A stretch of DNA of 64,000 bases, from NCBI GenBank assembly GCA_016858145.1, contig JAEHOE010000085.1, positions 124,001-188,000 on the forward strand. Reading direction: 5' to 3'. This document shows positions 34,601-42,443 of this stretch, piece by piece. Source of the DNA: Edaphochlamys debaryana. Lineage: Eukaryota; Chlorophyta; Chlorophyceae; Chlamydomonadales. The notes beneath the pieces are model-generated. The model made no database searches and was not told where the DNA came from. It saw nothing but the letters and a program-made list of their open reading frames with translations. The stretch's first letter is position 1. Each line of letters begins with the position of its first letter. The position numbers and the translations under genes are program-made.

Positions 34601-34660
34601 CGCCGGCGCTAGCAGTAATAGAGAAAGCGCGAGAGAAAGCGCGTTCGAGCGTGTTTCCAT
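22692..34660 (-). CDS. Giant secreted protein: amidotransferase-like domain, Ser/Pro repeats, one FAS1 domain, Ser/Pro repeats
   Basis: Probable extracellular matrix glycoprotein of about 3.7 thousand residues. Exons in coding order: 34660-34299, 34209-34112, 34008-33761, 33641-33524, 33438-27346, 27209-27028, 26892-26817, 26687-22692. The start at 34660 is chosen because it opens a clear signal peptide ([20 protein letters not shown]); in-frame ATGs at 34873 and 34882 lie upstream of it. Residues about 30-275 form an alpha/beta domain with [12 protein letters not shown] and [10 protein letters not shown], resembling ThuA/IFT52-type class I amidotransferase-like folds (inference). Then come about 50 Ser/Pro repeats, one FAS1 domain near residues 2260-2405 ([17 protein letters not shown]), a second Ser/Pro array with extensin-like SPPSY runs, and a basic tail. 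FAS1 intron positions match the convergent gene exactly. One copy of the repeat has GGGGG instead of GGGG at about 29445-29450, which shifts the frame by one. Confidence 0.82.
22895..23340 (-). repeat. Simple Ser/Pro (SPSP, PAPS, TPSP) tract near the C-terminus
   Basis: Minus-strand coding for short-period [14 protein letters not shown] and [11 protein letters not shown] units directly before the conserved basic tail. It is low complexity with an irregular period; a 51-nt subunit is visible around 22930-23050. Confidence 0.75.
23800..24120 (-). repeat. Extensin-like PPSY repeats
   Basis: The minus strand encodes runs of [10 protein letters not shown] and YPPSY at 5-12 residue spacing, such as [19 protein letters not shown]. 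Dense Tyr within Pro/Ser-rich sequence is the signature of extensin-type oxidative cross-linking sites. On the plus strand this is a run of gtggggagtaggatg units. Confidence 0.8.
24560..26610 (-). repeat. Ser/Pro array of 78-bp units, partly organised as 156-bp dimers
   Basis: From about 25130 to 26490 the array alternates two 26-residue units, one with [20 protein letters not shown] and one with [21 protein letters not shown], giving a 156-bp dimer period (seen at about 25168, 25326, 25482, 25638 and onward). The part at 24560-24920 consists of monomers with [19 protein letters not shown]. Copies are nearly identical, consistent with recent expansion. Confidence 0.9.
26652..27480 (-). other. 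FAS1 domain of the minus-strand gene, split over four exons
   Basis: The domain runs from [11 protein letters not shown] through [54 protein letters not shown] and [12 protein letters not shown]. The middle exons are 182 and 76 nt, exactly as in the plus-strand array, and the intron phases are the same. The introns differ in sequence and length from those of the array, so this copy has not been homogenised with it. Confidence 0.9.
28380..32945 (-). repeat. 90-bp minisatellite encoding a 30-residue Ser/Pro repeat, about 50 copies
   Basis: The unit encodes approximately [20 protein letters not shown] followed by [10 protein letters not shown]. Variants include [10 protein letters not shown] units and a 93-bp unit with [10 protein letters not shown] at about 29941, 30664, 31837 and 32470. 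Those markers are 723, 1173 and 633 bp apart (8, 13 and 7 units plus 3 bp), showing block duplications. The period is 30 residues, as in the convergent gene, although the consensus differs. One unit, near 29445, carries an extra G. Confidence 0.93.
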
Positions 34661-34949
34661 CTTGTATATGTATAGACATCGGAAGGGGTTTGGTATGCGG
34701 CTGGTCTGCGAAAATCCAATTATATGCACAAGGACTGGGCCTTGCCGTACGCTCGACAGTCGCTCGCGCCCGTGAGACCCGCACATCCTATGTATTTCTG
34801 ATGCCGCCGATTGTTGCACTGCCTCAAGTGCATGCAGGCAAGCTGAGCCCGGAGCTCTTCGCCATCTGTGCATCTTCCCCATTACGAAAGCCAGCTCGCA
34901 AGTCGCCCCACATCTTCCTCGCGCTAAATGGAATAGACGAGCGCTTGCT

Positions 34950-34956
34950 CTTTATA
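34950..34956 (-). promoter_or_regulatory. TATA box candidate for the minus-strand FAS1 gene
   Basis: The minus strand reads ccTATAAAGagc here, 290 nt before the signal-peptide ATG. A start of transcription about 30 nt further on would give a 5' UTR of about 260 nt and would include the upstream in-frame ATGs at 34882 and 34873. Confidence 0.5.
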
Positions 34957-34960
34957 AGGT

Positions 34961-37250
34961 AGCAGTCTAGGCGCCCAGAGCGCAGTCGGTGCGCTACACA
35001 CAACCGTTGGCGCAACCGCGTGCGCACTGCGGTGCACCCAAGCGCTGTGTGGCCCCACCTTGCCCTTCGGCCCTCAGCTGCCGAAAGGAGTAGTGAGGCT
35101 CGCATTGGAAGCAGTGCAAGCTCGAGCTCACATGCATAACGCACTGCCGCTAGAGGCGCTGTAGGATTCCATGTGCAGTTTGGAAGGCCCCTCCCTGCAG
35201 AACACCGCGCTCCGCCCACGGGTGTAGGCACGGCTCAGATGCTGACCCCAGTAGCCCTCACCTGCCTGCCCAAGCAAGGGAGTAGCGGATGCCTGCGCCA
35301 CTGCAGCCTGCACCCTGTGGCGAGGGGTGGTCGTCTATGTGTCAGCCGTCTGGCGCTTGCAACAAAGAGCCCGGTGCAGATGTGACGCCCACACGGGGCT
35401 CACCGACTGGTCAGCGTGATGCCGGAGAGTCCCAAGCATGGCCATGGCCGACAGGAGCAGCGCAGCTCCCCTCCGACGGTGTCCTCAGCTGGGCTGCAGC
35501 TTAGGGGCGGGAGCCCGCGCCCCGCCGGACTGCGGGTGCTGAGCGCCGGAGGTGGGACCCATCGCCCATATCGCATACGTCCGGGGCTGGACCTGGGGCA
35601 GCAGCTGCGGCGATAGCGTTCCGCAGGCGGTCGATGGCTCCCGTGTCCCCTGGCGCCCAGCGCTCTGGCTTGCTGAGCGGCGCCCCCTCCGGGCGAGCGG
35701 GCAGGCCCGCTGCCTATGCCGGGCGAGCTCGCTGCCCCGAGGCCGCATGGGTTGCGGGTGTGAAGTCGAAGCTTTTAGGCGGGGGGCGGACCCTGACGCT
35801 GGTGAGCTCCAGCTTCCGCAAACCGACGGCCTGCACGCAGCCCTGCTTGCACCCAGGCCATGATTACCTGTGTGGGATGAGCATGACAACCGTGCAGGCG
35901 CAGCGGTGGGGCTCGAGGGGCGGGGTGCCGGGCCCGGGGAAGCAAGTCCGCGGCAACGGGGCGCGGGACTTTGTCCCCGGTACCGTTCCCGGGTTGGACG
36001 GTCTAACCTTCACACCCGTGTCCTCTGGTCTTGTTTAATGCTCTTTCTGCGCAATGCTAACCTGTTGCGGAGGAGCCTGTCGCGCCCAGGCCGCTCGCTC
36101 CGCAGCGATGGCCTTCGCAAGCTCTCCTCTATCCTCCGTGAGACTGGCCTGGCACCGCTCTACAACTAACAGCTCCCAGAGTTGCTGCAAGGCGTGTTGT
36201 TCGTGGGCACCACAGGCGCGAGAGCGGTGGGCAATTGAGGGCATTCGTTGGGGAAGAGCCGGTTCGACGACCTGGCCGCTTCTGCAGGCACGTATTTGAA
36301 GCTTTGATGTGTTTGTCTATGAGGAGCAGTAGGGCCAGTCAGCAGGGCAGCACAGCGACGTCCTCGATCTGTTGCCGCCCAAACCTCGATGCTGTGCACA
36401 AGCCATCGCGCTCCAGCCCCACAACAGAGTGCTACGTGCATGAATCCTGTGTGCTAAGTAGCATAGGGACGTACATGAGAGCCTGGAACCTCGAAAGCGA
36501 GAGGCAGCTCGCAGCAGCTTGTGACAGGAGCATGGCCGCATTGCTTGGAGCAGGCATCAGGACCTTTCCTCCTCGACCGAAGGTCAAGGAGCGTCAGCCT
36601 GGACACGCAGAGTATGGTGCAGAACAGGAGGGCCACACCTCAAACACTTGGCCAACAACGCGCCGTTGTCGCCACCGTAAATGCCTTGAGCGTTGTCGCG
36701 GCCTGCATCGCGCGTCTTCGTCGACCGCGGCGGGCCTTCCACGACATCCCTGCTGGGCATGAGGCTCCGTGTGGGCAGCCGGGCCACAGCGGGGCCTCAC
36801 GAAGGGCGAAAGATCCTCGCGATTACGGCTGCAGAGTATGGATGATGTGCTGTCGGAGGGCCCTCGCTCCTTTGCATGTCCCGAATTCCCTCCTGGACCG
36901 TGCCGTGGCGCTGAACCCAAGCCCTGTCCTACCCTTTCGCCCCAACCCCAGCGAAGTGGGATCTCTTCGAAAGGGGACTACGACCATGCTGCTGGTAGAG
37001 TCCGCGTGGGTGGTGAGTTTGCGGTCCGACATGCGACAAGGCGGCATGTCGAGCCGAACATGCCGGATGGCGGTTCTGGGAAGATGACAGTTGGCCGCTA
37101 TAATACTACTCCATATATATCCGGTTCTCAAGCAGGATTAGAAAGCCTGGCGTGAATGCTCGTGGTTTTTACCGGGCTCTGGGGTCGGGTTCGTGCCAGG
37201 GTGGCGCTTGCGGAGAGGGGGCTTGCAGCGGTACGGTCAGGCCACGCGGC
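34961..37250. other. Divergent intergenic region without a recognisable gene
   Basis: About 2.3 kb between two divergently transcribed genes. Open frames of 60-190 codons exist on both strands, but none shows a family motif, a coherent exon chain or the codon bias of the neighbouring genes. I saw no tRNA-like fold. A second AT-rich element (catatatat) lies at about 37111-37119. It may hold upstream regulatory sequence for both genes or an unrecognised species-specific gene. Confidence 0.5.
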
Positions 37251-37256
37251 CCAACA

Positions 37257-37263
37257 TATAAAG
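37257..37263 (+). promoter_or_regulatory. TATA box candidate for the type I membrane protein gene
   Basis: aacaTATAAAGctc in an otherwise GC-rich context, 168 nt before the ATG at 37425. This would give a 5' UTR of about 130 nt. Confidence 0.55.
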
Positions 37264-37424
37264 CTCATGTGCAGTGACAACTCTTGATACAGCAGTCTTG
37301 TCTTACAACGCGCCTCCTCCCTACTCGTTCGATAGTTCCGCCGATGCTCGATTGACACAACGACAGCGCACAACTCTTTGAGCCTGCCCTACCTCAGTGC
37401 GACAACACCAGCAGCCCTGTCAAC

Positions 37425-40400
37425 ATGGAGTTAAAGCGGCGGAAGGCCCTGGTCCTCGCAAGCCTCCTCGCGGCCCTCGCGCTTCTTGCTCGCGCCGAGT
37501 CGGCGTCGGCATCATGGATACCGCATGCCGCTTGCGTCGTTGGAGCTTCTTGCGATCAGACGGGAACGTGCAGCGGTCCCGCTGAGCAACTTTGGGGGAC
37601 GACCTGCCCGCCCGGCTCCATCGAGGTTGCAATGGAGCGGACGCCCGACCTCACCAGCTGCACGACCACCAGCGAGTGCGTAACACGACGCTCGTGCCCC
37701 GTCACCATGGTTTATGTTGGCTGCGAGTGCGGTGGATGCTGGGCATGCGGGAAGGCAACCCTGCGGGCCAGCCTCACGACGCCTTCGCAGGAGGACTGTA
37801 GCACAGGTGCGCGGCCTTCTACCCAAGATGCAGAACTTGAACTATGCTAGTATGGGCGGCGATGGACCTTGCGAACTCCTGCCAGCTTTGCCCCCGTCCT
37901 GTGTGTGTGTTACACATTTTGCGCCACTTCTGCAACATCCACCAGGTGGACGGGCCTACGTCAAGTGCTGCGAGCTCAAGTTCCGTGTCACCTGCGCGCC
38001 ACGGCACGCTTGCAGCCTTTCAGGCGCAGCCCTTGCTGATGACCGAGAGCGGTCCCTGATTACATCTGAGTCATGCCGCACACCGGGTCTCATTGGAACC
38101 CTCGCCGCAAATCCGGAGGTTTCGGCGGACCCTGTTGTCGACGCCGTGGAGGCCCTGATGGTGCCGCTGGGTCAAGTTCTGCAAGCGATGCCCACCCTGG
38201 TCAACTTCCTCGTGACACGCTGGGACGGTGCAATCCGGCCTGCACTCGGTAGGGCTTGGTGATCTGAGCACCTCGAGGCAGCCCCCCGCTTCACGCTCTC
38301 GCCCCCCGCCCAGCCCGGCACTCCGCCGCACGTAACGTCCCAACTTGCAAACTGCTGTGCAGCGGTGGCCCTTTGTGGCGACCCGTCGCACCCTATGGGT
38401 GCTGAGGTGGCAAGCGAGGCGGTGCTGGCCACCAACACCATGATCCTTCCAGCTCTCCGCGACTTCTTGTTCACACCCACTGGAAGTGTCCTGGCGGACG
38501 TTCTGCAACAAGAGCTCGGCGTCAGCCTGATGTAAGCCTCTTCGGCGACGTCCACTTTGCTCAGACTTGGCTGCGCTGTCGGCGTCTGCACTGAGACTTT
38601 TGCATCTCATCTCCGCAGGGACCTGACATCGTCATTGACCGCTGAGGCCCTGCAGCAAGTGGCATCTGCCGTACAGAAGGCCATGGCTGCCGACACTGGT
38701 GCTCTTGGCAGTTGCGTGGGGCGCTTCATCGTGGCAAATGATGATCCCACTACCACCCTGGCACACCGCCGCCGGCTTTCACAGGACGCAGCTGACTATG
38801 AGGACTGGCAAAAGCCAGTGTCCCTGATTTACAGCGTTGCCCACCTGGCATCTGAAATTGGTGAGTACGGCACGGCGGCATGTCAAGCTGCCCCACAGCC
38901 CTGCGGGGTAAAGCAACTCAACCGATGCCTATGTGTGTGGCTTGCAGTTGGTTTGGATGAGCGGATGAGCTACCTCGGTCTGCTCGAGGACGTGTCGGAG
39001 TTTGCTGCGGCCCTTGCACGTGCTGCGCTTGGCGCCAGCACGGTTGCAGCTGCGGACCCCAGCGCCCCGACAACAGCTTTCGCCAAAGCGATGGTCACTC
39101 TCAATGCTGAGGAGCGCGGTGCTCTGGAAGCCCTTGTGGTCAGGTGAGCTAGCGAGCCCGGCTACCCAAGTCAGGTCCTGTTGGCTTGCGCGAATCTACA
39201 TGACCCGACATCACCGCGTTGCCCTTGCCTGCAGCATCGAGAACCTGCGGCCTGCCATCAAGGACCTCGTCAAGGCTTTCGCAACGTATCCCGGTGCGCA
39301 TTCAGCTACGTGCATAGGTTCTAAGACCCCCCCCCGCCATCACGCTGACCTCTGACTCTCTATCTCCTGCCCCCAGCCCCCTACACGCCTCGGGCGCTTG
39401 CTCCCGTCAACCTCCCCAACAAGGTCACGGCCTCTGTCTTGCCGGCATTGCCTGCCACCTCCGCCTCCGCTGTCGCCATGTGTGCTGCCGCCGCCGCTCC
39501 TGCTGCGAGCATGAGTCACCTGCTCTCGGCACCTTTGGCCGAGAGTATGCTGCTGCAAATGGCCATGTCGAGCACCCCTGGCTTCGGCGGCCTCTTGACT
39601 GCCCTGCCCCCTGTCGTGAGTGTGCTGTGTGTGGTGGGGTGGCGGGGGGCGTAGCACGGCGCTCCCTGGAAGCAACTGACCCATCGACTTTCTCCTGTAC
39701 GTCAGGTCTCGTGGTACCTGAAGCGCTGGGACCTGGCCATGCAGCCCGTCCTGGGTAGGTGGGGAAGGGCTTGGGGGCACGTGGCAGTGCCGTATCCTTC
39801 TCCCTCGATTAACCCGGCGAACCCCCTTTGCCCCCTTCACCGCAGCCGCTGCGCTGTGTTCTCCACCCGGCACGCTCGTCAGTGATACCCAAGCGGACAT
39901 CGCCGTTGCTTTCTTGAGGAGCTTGGCTATGCCCGTGCTAGCTCGTGTGCTGCGCACCAACACGGGCGTCGTCACCGCTGATGCCCTGAAGCGCAAGGGC
40001 TTCGACCCCAGGTGCGTTCGCACGCCGGGGCTCGAAGCTTTGGCCCAGCGCCCCAGCCCTGGGCGGCCTTCCGCCCATGCACTTTGGCTGGAATTCTGAT
40101 GATTACCCTTCCCATGGGGCCCCTCACCTGCAGCGTCATTCCAGAGTACCTCACAAGGGAGGGCCTTCATGCCGCGGTCAAGCTCCTTCAGACAGCAGAC
40201 GTTGATGCTTTCCTTGCCTCCGGTGAAACTCGATTACTACCTGGACGAGGCGCCGGAGGTGGCCGTCAGCCTGTCCATCTATCTCCTGCTCATCGAGGGA
40301 CCCGCCATGTGTGAGTCATGCTGGGTTCCACGGCGTCAGAAGCCAGTGCATGCGCTCAATGGCTACGCTGCTCACTAAACTGCTTGTCAACCGCTCTCCC

Positions 40401-41446
40401 CAGTGCGTTCCGACGGTCGGATCAACACAGCCGACGTTATGCTGGACGCCCTGATTGGTATCGAGGTAAGAGCTTTCGTATGAGGGGGTTGTGTGGTTAC
40501 AGCTTACATCTTTGCGGCCCAGCTGAAAGGCTGCACCTGTTGCACGTTCCGTTCCGCAGTATCTGGGCAAGGTCCCTCTGAGTCTCTGGGAGGCAATGCA
40601 TCCTGGCACGGCCTCCCGGCGTGCCGCCCTCGTGCTCGAAACCTCGGCTTTTGGCAAGTCCGGTTCCAGCCACGGAGCTGGTCACCGCCGACGCAGCCTG
40701 CACGCCGACAGCTCAGCTGACACTGCCGCCCTCGACGCCCTGATGGTAATGAGCGATGCGGAGCTTGCAGCCTTCCAGGCCCTCGTCAGCAGGTATGGGC
40801 AATGCCTGCCGCAGGCCTGCCTGTCCGGCTTTGGGCACGGGAAGGGTGGCTGAGACGGTGCTTGCTTGACACGTTGTACTACTGTCTGCCTCGCTGCAGA
40901 GCGGAAGAAGCCCAGCAGGCAGCGCTCAAGGTTTTCAGCTTCCTTGGCATCTCTCCCAGTAAGCATGGGTGGCCGGACGGGGAAGGGGCAGGAAGAGACT
41001 TGCAACCCTTTATAACCTCCACCTGTGTGTGCCTCATCGCAGGTCCGGCACTGCCAGGCGCTGATGTGCGCCCAACAGACACGTTACCCTCGGCCTCGCC
41101 CTCCCCGTCGTCCTCGCCCTCACGCTCTCCCTCACCCGCTGCTTCACCCTCTGCCTCGCCCTGGCCCTCGCCTGAGGCGTCGTCGAGCTCACCGTCGGCC
41201 TCACCCTCGCCAGCAGTCTCATCACCATCCCCGAATCCCATCAACGCCGGGGACAGCAGTGGAGGACAAGTGGGCGGGAGCCAGCTCAGCACTGCCGCGG
41301 TTGCAGGCATCGTCGTGGCCTGCGTACTCGTGTCCGTCATCCTCATTGGCGTGCTGGTGGAGGTTGTGATCAGGAACCGCCGACGAGCCCGGGCTGGGCA
41401 GTACTCGCCCAGCCCGTTAGGCCAGTCGTTTGTGGTTCAGGACTGA
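37425..41446 (+). CDS. Type I membrane protein with Cys-rich N-terminus, duplicated ectodomain and Ser/Pro stalk
   Basis: A surface protein of about 912 residues; I do not recognise the family. Exons: 37425-37806, 37946-38248, 38363-38531, 38619-38860, 38948-39143, 39235-39293, 39377-39615, 39706-39754, 39846-40011, 40134-40310, 40404-40465, 40560-40792, 40900-40958, 41043-41446. A signal peptide (KALVLASLLAALALLARA) is followed by about 110 residues with some 17 Cys. The ectodomain then contains two related modules (RWDGAIRPAL/ALCGDP and RWDLAMQPVL/ALCSPP, later NAEERGALEALV and SDAELAAFQALV). A Ser/Pro stalk and a single transmembrane helix (VAGIVVACVLVSVILIGVLV) follow, then a short basic tail. 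Exon phases chain cleanly except in exon 10, where the frame moves by one near 40218 (ccggtgaaa); removing one G restores a continuous protein. A TATA box lies upstream. Confidence 0.8.
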
Positions 41447-42347
41447 GGTGCAGCACAAGCCAGTGCGTGAAACGGAACGTATGGGGGGCGGTATCATTCA
41501 TTGCTAGATGCTGACAAGCATCTGTGGATTTTGCTCCAAGAGTGCACCCCTGGATGGAGGGCAGGATAGGATGATTATTGTTGTACATCTGTCAGCAGGT
41601 ATTCGCATTAAAGTGTACCTTCTTTCGCATCTCCTTCTTCATTTATGCTAGTAGCACGGGCCTGTACGTAGGCAATCATGGGAGACCCTGAACGAGCATG
41701 CCATACCGGTACCAGTAGAGAGGAAGGCCGCATGCGTTTGGTACCCACCCCCATCCATCCCTCGTGGGCGGTCCGGGGCGGTCTCAGACGTCACAGGCCC
41801 CCGCACATGCGATATCTTGTCTTCGACAATCGAAGCCTCACAAGGGCTGCAATGTAAGACAACTGCTGCCCCACTCGCATGGCTCAGGCTGGCCGGGCCG
41901 TTCACGTCGACCGACGACGACCGGCGCCGGCCTCTCGCGACTCAGGAGTGCACAGCAGTACCGGCACTCCGGCGGCACGGCGAGGACAAGTCCCGAGCTT
42001 GGGGGGAAGAGGAGTAGGCTGCTTGGGGGCGGGGTGGGGCGGATTATTGTGTTGGCGGGGGGGCTGGCGTGAAGGGGCAGGCCAAGGGACTTGCGGCGAA
42101 CTACTTCAGCCTGTGCGAGGTTATTTCTCAAAGCTCCGTGTGATAGCGCTGGCTCGCGGTCCTGTGTTCTCATGCACCTCCCGGCACGTCTTGCAAGATA
42201 CGGGTGAAGGGGTGAGGGAGGAAGCGGCTCGGGTTCGTGTTCGTACGGCACCTGGCCCGGTTTGGCGGGAACCGGCTCCGGCTCGTGAGAGCCGCGTGAT
42301 GACCCCAGAACCGACGCGCACATTGCACTGCCAAATCGTATCAGCAA
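41447..42347. other. Intergenic region between two plus-strand genes
   Basis: About 0.9 kb holding the 3' UTR of the membrane-protein gene and the upstream region of ORC3. There is a TGTAA string at about 41850. No coding signal was found; the open frames present have no recognisable motif. Confidence 0.5.
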
Positions 42348-42354
42348 TTTATAA
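42348..42354 (+). promoter_or_regulatory. TATA-like element upstream of ORC3
   Basis: The sequence caaTTTATAAcgcg lies 90 nt before the chosen ATG at 42444 and is the only such AT-rich string in this stretch. It would imply a short 5' UTR. Confidence 0.4.
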
Positions 42355-42443
42355 CGCGTAGGGCCCAGCTGAAGGTGCAAACGGTGCCATGCGTGGTTCT
42401 TAAGACTCTGTTTATCCGCGACTCGCGACTTGAGCCAGCCGCA

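Noticed and set aside
36255..36285. tRNA-like ggttcga string
   Set aside because: The flanking bases do not form the T-stem, and no matching acceptor stem or anticodon arm was found.
36235..37087. A plus-strand protein-coding gene suggested by open frames of 175-188 codons
   Set aside because: There are no recognisable motifs, splice chain or codon bias like that of the neighbours, and it overlaps the upstream region and TATA-like elements of the gene starting at 37425.
37425..41446. Pherophorin-type protein
   Set aside because: It has a Ser/Pro stalk and a Cys-rich region, but the Ser/Pro segment is C-terminal next to a transmembrane helix, and the Cys pattern does not match the pherophorin domains I know.
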